Source: Akkermansia muciniphila (GTDB lineage Bacteria > Verrucomicrobiota > Verrucomicrobiia > Limisphaerales > BJHT01). Taken from it: a DNA stretch of 32,573 nucleotides. Positions 17,169 to 25,300 of the stretch are shown piece by piece. The notes beneath the pieces are model-generated. The model did not search any database and was not told the origin of the DNA. It saw only the letters and a program-made list of their open reading frames with translations. Position numbers and translations under genes: made by a program. The stretch spans positions 1 through 32,573 of the forward strand of contig CAMAUZ010000085.1 in NCBI GenBank assembly GCA_945861535.1, read 5' to 3'. Numbering within the stretch: the stretch's first letter is position 1; each line of letters starts with the position of its first letter.

Positions 17169-17654
17169 ATGACCGGCTGGGTTCCATCTCTGGCGCAGGC
17201 CACACCCCTCGGCGACGACCGGGTGCCGACACCGTCCGGATCGAAGATCACCACGCTGCTCGCGAACGACGCGGCCCTCGTCGTGCTGGCCGGACTTTTC
17301 CTGACGCTCCTCCTCGCGCCTTGGGCGGCCCGCTACTGGCGGCGCACCGGCCGGCGCCATCGAAAATTCAAAGGCTTGGAACACGTCGGCATCCCCGCCG
17401 CCGTCGCGACACCCGGCGCCCTCGCGGTCCCCCGCCCCCTCGCGGTTTCCAGCGGCCCCGGGACTTCGTCCAAACCGGTTGCTGCGCCACCCCGTCCGAC
17501 CCCGCCCGCACCTGCGCCCGCGCCCGCGAAGTCCGCTTCCCGAGCGAGTCGCCGCCGGGTGCGCGCCCATCGGCCGCGCAATCCGACCCTCGCTGAAATC
17601 GGCGGCCTCCCGCCGCTGCGCCCCGATCCCGACTCGCCGCCCGCCGCGCCCTGA
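17169..17654 (+). CDS. Small single-helix membrane protein with Pro/Ala-rich tail
   Basis: A 161-residue hypothetical protein. One membrane helix (~36-54, AALVVLAGLFLTLLLAPWAA) is followed by a basic stop-transfer patch (RYWRRTGRRHRKFK) and a long proline/alanine-rich, basic and probably disordered cytoplasmic tail (APPRPTPPAPAPAPAKS). It starts one base after the response regulator stop and ends three bases before hpnD, so it is translated within the same operon. I recognise no family. The composition makes the frame less certain than its neighbours, but the tight spacing argues that it is real. Confidence 0.65.
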   Translation: MTGWVPSLAQATPLGDDRVPTPSGSKITTLLANDAALVVLAGLFLTLLLAPWAARYWRRTGRRHRKFKGLEHVGIPAAVATPGALAVPRPLAVSSGPGTSSKPVAAPPRPTPPAPAPAPAKSASRASRRRVRAHRPRNPTLAEIGGLPPLRPDPDSPPAAP

Positions 17655-17657
17655 ATC

Positions 17658-18527
17658 ATGGAAGTCAGCCAAAGCATCACCCGCAAAAGCGCCTCCAACC
17701 TCGCGCTGGCTTTCATCCTTCTGCCCCCCGAAAAGCGCGCCGCCATGTCCGCGCTCTACGCCTTCTGCCGCGAGGTCGATGATGTCGCCGACGAAGAATC
17801 CGTCCCCGTCCCGCAGCGCCGCGCGCAGTTGGCCCAATGGGATGCCGACATTCAAACCGCCTGCGCGGGCGGCGAACCGGTGTTCGCGGTGAATCAGGAA
17901 CTGCGCCCCGTCATCGCGCAATACCGGCTCGCCCTGCCGCTGTTTCAGGACCTCATCCGAGGCGTCACGATGGACCTCGACACCCAGCGCTACGACACCT
18001 ACGCCGACCTCGAACTCTACTGCTACCGCGTCGCCTCCGTCGTCGGCCTCCTCAGCATTGAAATCTTCGGCTACCAAAATCCCGCCTGCCGCGACTACGC
18101 GGTCCATCTCGGCAAGGCCCTGCAACTGACGAACATCTTGCGCGATGTCGGCGAAGACGCCACCCGCGGCCGCATCTACCTGCCCCTCGCCGAGCTGGCC
18201 CGCTTCCAGGTCACGCCCGAAGAAATCCTCCGCGGCGAATACTCCGAGCGCTACGCCGCCCTCGCCGCCAGTGTCGCCGCGCGCGCCCGCCATTTCTACC
18301 GCCTCGCCAACGACACGCTGCCCGCCACCGACCGCCGCGCGATGATGACCGCCGAACTGATGGGCTCCGTATATTGGCGTCTCCTGCTCAAGCTCGAACA
18401 CCGCCGCTTCCACGTCTTCGCCGGGCCGAAAACCCGCCTCACCAAACCGCAGAAAATCCTCCTCATCCTCCGCACCTGGCTCCGCCTCCGCACCGGCGCG
18501 GTCACCCCGAACTATGGCCGCCCCTGA
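17658..18527 (+). CDS. hpnD: Presqualene diphosphate synthase / squalene-phytoene synthase family
   Basis: A 289-residue trans-isoprenyl diphosphate synthase that condenses two farnesyl diphosphates head-to-head, giving presqualene diphosphate for hopanoids in the HpnD subgroup. Both Mg2+-binding aspartate motifs are present: YAFCREVDDVADE (~34-46) and LTNILRDVGEDATRGRIYLP (~155-174). The substrate-binding YCYRVASVVG segment is also present. Assignment to HpnD rather than a carotenoid CrtB rests on overall resemblance and on the HpnK gene nearby. HpnC, HpnE and squalene-hopene cyclase are not in the window. Confidence 0.88.
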   Translation: MEVSQSITRKSASNLALAFILLPPEKRAAMSALYAFCREVDDVADEESVPVPQRRAQLAQWDADIQTACAGGEPVFAVNQELRPVIAQYRLALPLFQDLIRGVTMDLDTQRYDTYADLELYCYRVASVVGLLSIEIFGYQNPACRDYAVHLGKALQLTNILRDVGEDATRGRIYLPLAELARFQVTPEEILRGEYSERYAALAASVAARARHFYRLANDTLPATDRRAMMTAELMGSVYWRLLLKLEHRRFHVFAGPKTRLTKPQKILLILRTWLRLRTGAVTPNYGRP

Positions 18528-18887
18528 GCCGCGCCCGCACGAAGCGCGGCGTTTACGCCGCAGTGGGCCACGACGGGACCTGTCAATCTTCGCGGAAGTT
18601 CGTTCAGTCCGCACCGGGGCCGTTGTCTCCCACTCCTCCGTTCGGAACGGAGGAGTGGGGCGGGGCGAGGAGGCGCTCCGCAAGCTCGGTCCGCTCGCCA
18701 TGGTGAAGCACCCCTCTCCCCGGCCCTCTCCCCGTTCGTGCCTCACGGGGCGAGGGAGGCGGACCCGCCTCTGGTTACAGCGGTCCCAGAACGAATTTTC
18801 GCAACGATCGATATGCGCCGCAGACTCCGCCGAGCGGCGGACATTTCTCCGGCCTGAAGACCGCGCTCCTCGCCCCCTCCCCCGCCC
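18528..18887. repeat. Gene-free gap with perfect hairpins
   Basis: This 360-base gap between hpnD and hpnK holds no gene. It begins with a GCGGCGTTTACGCCGC palindrome (about 18546-18561), a relative of the 9196 and 31765 elements. A perfect 15-base-stem hairpin follows (18629-18659, CCCACTCCTCCGTTC and its complement), then a CCCCGT...ACGGGG pair near 18720-18752. The 15-base hairpin may reduce read-through from hpnD to hpnK, but no T-run follows it. Confidence 0.5.
18629..18659. terminator. Perfect 15-base-stem hairpin downstream of hpnD
   Basis: Left arm 18629-18643 and right arm 18645-18659 are exact reverse complements around a single G, so a real loop would open a few central pairs. It lies 102 bases after the hpnD stop. 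Stability favours a transcript-end or mRNA-protecting role, but without a T-tract an intrinsic terminator is uncertain, and it could be a dispersed repeat. Confidence 0.4.
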
Positions 18888-19715
18888 ATGAGCACGGTCG
18901 CCCCGCCCCGCCGCCTCATCGTCAACGCCGACGACTTCGGCCGCTCCGCCTCGATCAACGCCGCCGTCATCCGCGCCCACCGCGATGGCATCCTCACCAC
19001 CGCCAGCCTGATGGTAAACGGCGACGCCTGCGCCGAAGCCATCGCCCTCGCGCGCGAGCATCCGCGTCTCGGCGTCGGCCTCCATCTCTCCCTCATCTGC
19101 GGCCGCGCCGCCCTGCCACCGCGCGAGATTCCCGGCCTCGTCGATTCCGCCGGTGACTTCAGCAACGACCCCGTCCGCACCGGCTTTCGCTACTTCGCGC
19201 AACCCGCCCTGCGCCCGCAACTCCGCGCGGAAATCCAGGCCCAATTCGCCAAATTTCGCGCCACCGGCCTGCCCCTGGACCACGTCAACGGCCACCTCAA
19301 CCTCCACCTCCACCCGACCGTCTTCCGCCTTCTCCTCGACGCCGAACCCGCGCTGCGCCACCTCCGCCTCACGCGCGATCCCTTCCGGCTCAATGCCCGC
19401 CTCGCCCGCGGCCAGTGGCCCTACCGCCTCAGCCACGCCCTCATTTTCCTGCTCCTCTCCGCGCGCGCCCGCCCGCAACTCCGCGCCCGCGGCATCCGCC
19501 ACACGCCGCTCGTCTTTGGCCTCCTGCAAAACGCCCGCGTGAACGAAGCCTACGTCCGCGCCCTCCTCCCCGCCCTGCCCCCCGGCGACAGCGAACTCTA
19601 CTCCCACCCGTCCCTCGACGAGTTCCGCCCCGAGCTGGACGCCCTCCTCAGCCCCGCCGTGAAACAAGCCGTCACCGACCTCGGCATCACCCTCATCCGC
19701 TACCAGGATTTGTAA
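18888..19715 (+). CDS. hpnK: HpnK, YdjC/ChbG-family carbohydrate deacetylase-like protein
   Basis: A 275-residue protein of the YdjC/ChbG fold, which removes acetyl groups from amino sugars. In hopanoid clusters this branch is called HpnK and is linked to tailoring of hopanoid side chains. Metal-binding motifs are LIVNADDFGRS (~11-21, with the aspartates), GVGLHLSL (~60-67) and DHVNGHLNLHLHP (~127-139, several histidines). A late ELYSHPSLDE (~240-249) gives a further histidine. It lies downstream of hpnD in the same direction, supporting the hopanoid assignment over a generic chito-oligosaccharide deacetylase. Confidence 0.88.
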   Translation: MSTVAPPRRLIVNADDFGRSASINAAVIRAHRDGILTTASLMVNGDACAEAIALAREHPRLGVGLHLSLICGRAALPPREIPGLVDSAGDFSNDPVRTGFRYFAQPALRPQLRAEIQAQFAKFRATGLPLDHVNGHLNLHLHPTVFRLLLDAEPALRHLRLTRDPFRLNARLARGQWPYRLSHALIFLLLSARARPQLRARGIRHTPLVFGLLQNARVNEAYVRALLPALPPGDSELYSHPSLDEFRPELDALLSPAVKQAVTDLGITLIRYQDL

Positions 19716-20495
19716 GTCTGGAAACAGGAGGAGGAATCTGGGAACCACGGATCAGAACCGACAAGCAAAGATAAACCTGAAAACGGCAGTTGAGTTGAAC
19801 CACGAAACACACGAAGCCCACGAAACAGGCGAAAACAAGGGCTGCAAGTGAGTTATTACGGCATCAAAAAACACCTGCCGGGTGAACCGTGAGCTTGCTG
19901 TAACGCGTTCCCTTTTCGTTTCTTTCGTGTCTTTCATCGTTCAACCCGACTGCCGTTTCCAAGGTGAATGGTTGCCGCGCTTCCTGCGAGCGGCGGATGT
20001 CGCGGTGGAGTCTCGTTACCGTGTTTCGTGGAAAGGAGAAAAAGGAGAGATACCAGGGTTACCACGGCAGATGCGGAGCAGACTACCGCTGCTGCCTTCC
20101 GGCCCTCGCGGGGTTTGTAAGTCCACATTCCATGGACCCTGGCCCCCGGATTAAGGCGGAGGGCGCTGGGGGTCGCAAGGAGATTTACGGATGAATTTGG
20201 CGGACGACCGGGAGTGGGGGGAGAGCGTGCGGTGGGCTTTCGGAGCGGCACAGAACACCGCAGAGAGCGGAAGGGCGCAGAGTTGGTGGAGGCGCGGCAA
20301 CGGCGGCGCGCGACCGGTCCCCGGACGCAGCGCGTGAATGGCGGAGGGAGCGGCGGAATGTTCCGAAGATTTTCGTATTGCGGGCGCACTCCACGGTTAG
20401 CCCTACTCCCTCTCGGTAATCCCGCTCCGCTGAATGCTGAACCCCCAAGCGCGCGTTCCACAGCTCCCGGCAAACCCAACAGGATTCCATTTGTT
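19716..20495. repeat. Gene-free stretch with long CACGAAA inverted repeat
   Basis: No credible gene is visible. An inverted repeat of roughly 50-base arms (about 19779-19829 against 19909-19960) is formed by GAAAACGGCAGT, TTGAAC and tandem CACGAAA-type units on the left, with their complements on the right. The same CACGAAA unit makes a separate inverted repeat at 30783-30922. The rest (about 19960-20495) is GC-rich, non-repetitive sequence with only short arginine-rich frames, and I assign nothing to it. Confidence 0.55.
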
Positions 20496-20707
20496 TAGCC
20501 CCAGCGGGGCGGTGCTATTCCAACCCAGGGCATGGCCTTGGGTTTCGGCGTCGAGCGTCCGCGAAGCCCTGAAGGGGCGGTCCAACCGTGGGACTGTTAC
20601 CCCGCGATCGAACGCCCCTTCAGGGCTAAACGGTTCAATGGGTGGCGTAACCCAGGGCGTCGCTTCGCTCTGCCCTGGGCTGGTATGTCATCGCCCCGTT
20701 GGGGCTA
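20496..20707. repeat. Large nested inverted-repeat (cruciform-like) element
   Basis: The outer arms, 37 bases each (20496-20532 and 20671-20707), are imperfect complements (about 7 mismatches by hand), starting TAGCCCC and ending GGGGCTA. Inner arms AGCCCTGAAGGGGCG (20565-20579) and its exact complement (20613-20627) form a second stem. The right outer edge includes the TAG stop of the minus-strand toxin gene. It has the character of a dispersed structured repeat; no transposase lies within it. Confidence 0.7.
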
Positions 20708-20956
20708 GGTATCGGCGGGGTTGAGGGCGAGGACCTTGATGTGGCGGTCGGCGGAATCGATCCAGTAATGGATGGCGTAGCCGGCGAAGACGCTGATCTC
20801 CACGCGGCGGCCGATGCCGTCGCGCTCCTGGTAGTCGGAATGTCCTTCGGGAAACTGCCGTAACTTGGAAAGATGAGCTAGGAGACGGGCGCGGGATTGC
20901 TTGGGCATGGCGTCCAAGACACTGATCGCTTCCAGATCAAGGAGGCGGTAGTCCGT
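20705..20956 (-). CDS. ParE/RelE-like toxin, start codon apparently lost
   Basis: The minus strand encodes a small type II toxin-like protein. The body is TDYRLLDLEAISVLDAMPKQ, then LLAHLSKLRQFPEGHSDYQE, GRRVEISVFAGYAIHYWID and a final HIKVLALNPADT. This matches the ParE/RelE fold, with central strands 'RRVEISVF-GYAIHYW-D'. The expected initiator position reads ACG (20954-20956), nine bases after the antitoxin TAG, rather than ATG. A TTG at 20917 would remove the first strand, and an ATG at 20908 removes still more. The gene may be silenced, use a non-standard start or be translated from TTG. It ends inside the large structured repeat. Confidence 0.65.
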   Translation of the reverse strand, partial: TDYRLLDLEAISVLDAMPKQSRARLLAHLSKLRQFPEGHSDYQERDGIGRRVEISVFAGYAIHYWIDSADRHIKVLALNPADT

Positions 20957-20965
20957 GCGACCCGG

Positions 20966-21160
20966 CTAGTCCGAATATCGCTTCTGCAAGTCATCCAGTT
21001 CTACCCAGTGAGCCAGATTCTTGTCATCGATCTTGCGGGAAAGTTCGCTTTGGAACTGATCGTTCTGGTGGGTCTGTAGGGAAACCAGAAAGGCGATCAA
21101 TTCACGCCGCTCCGCTGATTGCAGATGCGCGGCCTGGTCTTTGAGTTGTGCCAATGACAT
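20966..21160 (-). CDS. Small antitoxin upstream of the ParE/RelE-like toxin
   Basis: A 64-residue, charged, helical protein: LAQLKDQAAHLQSAERRELI, AFLVSLQTHQ, then SRKIDDKNLAHWVELDDLQK. Size, position directly before the toxin frame and the C-terminal 'DDK...HWV-LD' neutralising-tail look fit a type II antitoxin of the addiction-module class. It is in the same frame as the toxin, with one TAG between them. The fold of the N-terminal DNA-binding part is not clear from sequence. The frame is intact. Confidence 0.65.
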   Translation of the reverse strand: MSLAQLKDQAAHLQSAERRELIAFLVSLQTHQNDQFQSELSRKIDDKNLAHWVELDDLQKRYSD

Positions 21161-21417
21161 GGGCGGAGGCTAGTTCTTGGCGGCCCGGCGATCAAGCGGG
21201 TTGGCGTGGGTCAGGCTTCCAGCCTGACGGTACGGGCGGCATCCGTGCCGCCCGTTCCTTGCGGCGGCGCGACAGGAGCGGGAACACGGGGCAGGGATGC
21301 CCCGTGAACCGGCAGGCAAGGATGCCTACCCCACATACGGGGCGCGCACCGAGGTCGAGGAAATGCGCGGGGTTTCGGGTCGGCGGGTTTTCCGCGAGGG
21401 CGCGGAGAACTGCGAAC
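21161..21417. repeat. Tandem run of short GC-rich hairpins
   Basis: Four perfect or near-perfect hairpins follow each other: 21210-21228 (GTCAGGCT...AGCCTGAC), 21232-21255 (ACGGGCGGC...GCCGCCCGT), 21285-21306 (CACGGGGC...GCCCCGTG) and 21311-21330 (GGCAGGC...GCCTACC). Each has a 3- to 6-base loop. The stretch then carries the first copy of a 50-base direct repeat (21361-21410). No gene is seen. Confidence 0.6.
21361..21410. repeat. 50-base direct repeat, copy 1
   Basis: This copy matches 21957-22006 with 5 mismatches by hand count. It lies just past the 3' end of the small coiled-coil gene read on the minus strand. Confidence 0.75.
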
Positions 21418-21678
21418 TTAGGGTCGGTCCTTGGGCAACTTCCCCTGTGTCAGGCGGCGTTCGAGCTTGAGGAAGGCATTTTCTAACTGGAGGTGCTGTT
21501 TCTCTCGCTCCAGGCGCTCGCGGTCGCTGATGTGACGGACCTCGGTGGAAAGGGCCTCCACCAATCCGGCCAGTTCGTGCATCTCCCGGCGCAGTTCCGC
21601 GATGGCGGCCTTGTTTTCGCGGGTGTCCTTCGCCACGGACACCAGACCGGCCAGTAGTTCAGCGAGCTGCTTCCACAT
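21418..21678 (-). CDS. Small coiled-coil protein
   Basis: An 86-residue hypothetical protein starting MWKQLAELLAGLVSVAKDTR. Heptad-like leucine spacing with alternating charges (ENKAAIAELRREMHELAGLV, ISDRERLEREKQHLQLENAF) predicts an almost continuous coiled coil. The ATG at 21678 lies inside the end of the upstream small gene (20-base overlap), which suggests coupled translation. I recognise no family. It is paired with a second helical small protein, and a structural or adaptor role is only a guess. Confidence 0.6.
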   Translation of the reverse strand: MWKQLAELLAGLVSVAKDTRENKAAIAELRREMHELAGLVEALSTEVRHISDRERLEREKQHLQLENAFLKLERRLTQGKLPKDRP

Positions 21679-21865
21679 GGCGCAGATTCTCCCGGATGCG
21701 GTCAAATTTCTTGCGGGTGGCGACGCGGAGCTGCCGGATTTCGGCGGCGGCGGTTCGGTTGGCCTTGCGGATGAGGGTAAGTTCTTCGAGGTAACCGCGA
21801 AGCTGTGCTGCGAATTGAGCGTCCGCGCGCATCTCGTCCTGCGGCAACGTGGTGGCGACTTTCAT
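21659..21865 (-). CDS. Small helical protein upstream of coiled-coil gene
   Basis: A 68-residue hypothetical protein (MKVATTLPQDEMRADAQF...). The sequence is rich in Ala, Arg and Leu with regular helix periodicity (LRGYLEELTLIRKANRTAAA, IRQLRVATRKKFDRIRENLR), so it is probably helical, perhaps partnering the overlapping downstream coiled-coil protein. It has no membrane segment and no recognised domain. Confidence 0.55.
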   Translation of the reverse strand: MKVATTLPQDEMRADAQFAAQLRGYLEELTLIRKANRTAAAEIRQLRVATRKKFDRIRENLRHVEAAR

Positions 21866-21908
21866 GGGCCGAGGCTAGCGTCTTGGTGTGGTGGGGGCAA
21901 GCGGGGTT

Positions 21909-22286
21909 TCACGTGAGAAGGGCATCCAGATCCGAGGCGCGGACGGAGGTTGTAGAAAATGTGCGGGGTTTCGGGCTTGCGGGTTTTCCGCGAGGGCGCG
22001 GAAAACGGCACCCGGGGGCGGGTGCGGTCCCCATGTTGCTTCGCTGTTCGGGAGTTAGGAGGCGGGGCGGCGGGGGGGCTTTTGGGGGTGGAAGCTTCCA
22101 GAGGTAGGCGGCAGGGGGGCCTTTGGTACGGGTTAAGCCGATTTCTAGCTCCAGGCGCTTGACCCAGGTGGGGCACGGGCGGGCATAGGGCAGGGCGAGG
22201 CGCGCTTGCAATTGCGGCCAGGTCAGGCCGGTGGGATTCCGGCGGAGTTCATCGCGAATTGCGTTTCGGAAGTCTTCGTAGCGCAT
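21909..22286 (-). CDS. Hypothetical protein with repeat-derived C-terminus
   Basis: A 125-residue frame from the ATG at 22286. The N-terminal ~65 residues (MRYEDFRNAIRDELRRNPTG, LTWPQLQARLALPYARPCPT, WVKRLELEIGLTRTKGPPAA, YLWKLP) have a helical, possibly winged-helix-like pattern. The rest is proline- and arginine-rich, and a section is encoded by the second copy of the 50-base direct repeat. The true gene may be shorter or have had its end replaced by repeat sequence. I recognise no family. An upstream in-frame ATG at 22355 would extend the protein, but it overlaps the large ATPase gene's 3' end. Confidence 0.5.
   Translation of the reverse strand: MRYEDFRNAIRDELRRNPTGLTWPQLQARLALPYARPCPTWVKRLELEIGLTRTKGPPAAYLWKLPPPKAPPPPRLLTPEQRSNMGTAPAPGCRFPRPRGKPASPKPRTFSTTSVRASDLDALLT
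21957..22006. repeat. 50-base direct repeat, copy 2
   Basis: This copy matches 21361-21410 with 5 mismatches. It lies within the proline-rich 3' part of the small gene at 21909-22286. Confidence 0.75.
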
Positions 22287-22351
22287 GGTCACTGGGGGAA
22301 GTTGACGGGTTAAGTTGAAGCAGAGATACCGAAACTCGCGGATTAACAACT

Positions 22352-25300
22352 TCAACAGTCGCCAACTTCAACCCATTCCACGCCTAGTTCTTTACACTTC
22401 TGTTTCAGACCATTCGGGATGCTTGGTGCAACAAGAATTCCACGAACATTCCCGCACGCTTGATTGAATTCCGCGGCAGTGACGTGCTTGTAGGCCACAG
22501 TTTGCCAGACGCCGTAGTCGCTTTCACCGGGAAATTCAGATTCGACTTCAATCGCGACGAACCTCTCGTGAACGTCTATTAGGATGAGGTCTGGTCTGAA
22601 ATGCGATTCAAGGGAAGGCTCATATCGGAACTGATGCATTCCGGCTTCGATGATCTCAGGATGTTTCCATAGCTTGTCTTTAAGATCGCGATGGGCGCGG
22701 TTTTCGCCGCCGCCTCCTCCCCCGCCACCGTGGCCCCCACCCCGTCCGCTTCCGGATGCTGGAAGACGGTGTCCGCCGCCCGGTTGGGTGGTTCCTAATG
22801 GAACTAAAGTTGAAGTTGAACTCTGAGTTGGACTCACGGCAATGGGGAGTGGGGCAAGCGGCAGAGTCGGCACAGGCGTGACTGGACGGGGAGGCGTTAG
22901 GGTCAAAACACGGGGTGTTAGAACTGGGGTTTTTGGTAGCGCGTTTGCGATCTCGACTTCTGTGACTCCCCGATTTAGCAGTTTGCGCTTGAGGCTGGCC
23001 TCGTCACAACCGAGCAAGTCGGCAAAAACTGCACCATCATCCAACTGGTCTGAACGACCAGCGGCGTGACATAATGCCAAGCCAACCTCTTCCCATAAGA
23101 TGTCTTTGGGTTTTCCTTGAGCCGTGAAATTCTCATCGGAATCGAGCCACAGGGATGGCGGCGTCAGCGCCGATTCCTGAAAGAATGCGGGGCACGATTG
23201 CGTTTCGAGTTCATGTTGATGAAGCAGAAACTTCACCTGAAGGCTCAACCCAACCCGGAAGCTTACTGTCCGCCATTTCTCGCTGACTCTCGTCGGGTCG
23301 TGATCTCTAGCACGCAGATACGCTTCCAGACAGGGGGAGCGCTCCCGAAGGCGCCACCGTATTTCGTCAGCCAAATCGGGCTGAGGTTCACCTTTTCGAA
23401 AAGAAGCGCTACCCTGTAAAGCTTTACTGAGCGATTGAATTCCAAAGATTTCACATGCCTTATCCTTATTTTCCCGTCTCCCCAATTCCACGGGGAATGT
23501 CCGGATACCCTTCAATCGTAAACGCGAGAGATCGGGGCGGTCCACAAACCAAACATTCTGGCCGCTCGATACGAGATGCCAGGCGTCCGTATTATCAGGG
23601 CGCTTTTCGACGCACCAAATTTTGCCGGGATAATTCGACGAACATCTGCGGAGCGCCTCCGCATACAGGCGCTTAGTCCTCGACCGATCGGATTCGTTCT
23701 CATTGCCATCAACTTTGGTTGCGGCAAGGAGCCAATGGTTCCAGTCCGATGGGGTTACGGAATTCCACGAAGACCGGATGCCCAAGCGTTCTTGAACGTG
23801 GGTGGGTATGTGACGGGCTGGCGCGAAGACCCAGTCCGAAAGAGTTTGATAGACCTCGGAAGCTTGTGAAAATAGGTCACGCGGTGGCGCAAGCTTCTCA
23901 GACCCATCAACGGGAATCCACGCTACATGTTGGAATAAATGCCAAAGATAAGAGGGTGAATCTGGCAGGCAGACATTATCATGGTCACATCGTTTCGAGC
24001 TAGATCGGGATATGCTTGCCTGTCGATAGGTCTCATAGTAGGCCCACTCTCCGCCGATAGATGTAAATGCCCCACTTAGCTCAAGAACCGACGCATCGCC
24101 GTCGAGCTGCCAGTCTTCCCGGAGGCGGGCGCACCGGACGTCGTTTTCGTTGTCCTTGTTCAGCGTAATGCAGTGGTCATTCCAGAGTCTTGGTGCATTT
24201 GGGAGTGGGAAGGGAAATCGGCCGCACTGCCACAAGATACGCTGTTTTGGCTCGCTTTCGTTCACCACGCATAGCACCTTAGGCGACCAACCAACGCCAA
24301 GCCATCGGGCGATCAGTTCGATCTGTTTGCGCCGAGTTTCATCCTCTTCCGGCGGCAGAAAAAACGAGCGATTGCGGTTTGATGTGTAGGCGCGTTCAAG
24401 GAAATCGTTCCCTGTCCATTCCTGGCCCGCATAGACGTCTTTGGCTGGCTTCCACTCCCCATTGTGACATGGGACATTGACTTGCTCTGCCAGTGCGTTG
24501 CGGTCCTTGCTTTTCCAGTCTATTACACCGTCGGACTCTTTGAGAAGCGGCGCGATGTTCGAGAGAAGATACGCCCACAGCTTTTCTGGAACGACTGCGG
24601 CAAGTTGCTGCTTTGCGAGTACTTGGGCGATGCTTTGCGGCTTGAACTCCTGAACCCCCAGCGCCTGTAAAAGACGTTTCACCTCTGGGTTTAGTTCGCA
24701 ATCGACCGCAAATGCCCGGGAAATGAATCCAACTTGGATGCCCTCGGGGGCGGGTGTGAGACGGCTGTCCTTCGGCGGAAAGAAAAGATAGCAATTGAAT
24801 GTTGCTTGAGGGCTGGCATCGCCTTCAATGGGAAGCAGTGGGAAGTTGCGCAACTCTTCGATGCTGAGTTTGGCCGTTGAGTTGAGCGCCATAACAACTT
24901 TTTCTCGCTTTTCATTATCCACTCCCGGCGTAAGAAAAAACGTTCCGGCAAGCCCACCTGGCCTGTGGTGCGTCAGCAATTCCTTAAACTTTTGCCAGTT
25001 GGGGACTCGGTTAATGGAATTCCAAGGGAAGTCTTTTGTGCCTGCATCCGGGCACAAACGCACGTCGCAGAGTCGAACTCCGCACTGGGGAAGCACCATT
25101 TCCAGCAAGGTGGCCTTTATTGCTCGCCAGACTTCATCTGCAAGTCCAGTCATGCCATCTAGTGGCGCTAACAAATCCAAAAAGATTCCGTCTTCATGTA
25201 CTGAAGTGAGGACAGATTTCACACAACAGGCCAACGATTGCACTATCTCAGGGCGGTTGGCCCCTGGGCGTACCCTCTTCCTGTTTTGCTCCAAGTCGAA

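Noticed and set aside
20185-20498. Small frames in the GC-rich part of the gap after hpnK
   Set aside because: They are short, arginine-rich and mutually overlapping on both strands, without any conserved feature.
21210-21330. CRISPR-like array
   Set aside because: The repeating feature is hairpin layout, not a constant repeat with variable spacers; stems differ from unit to unit.
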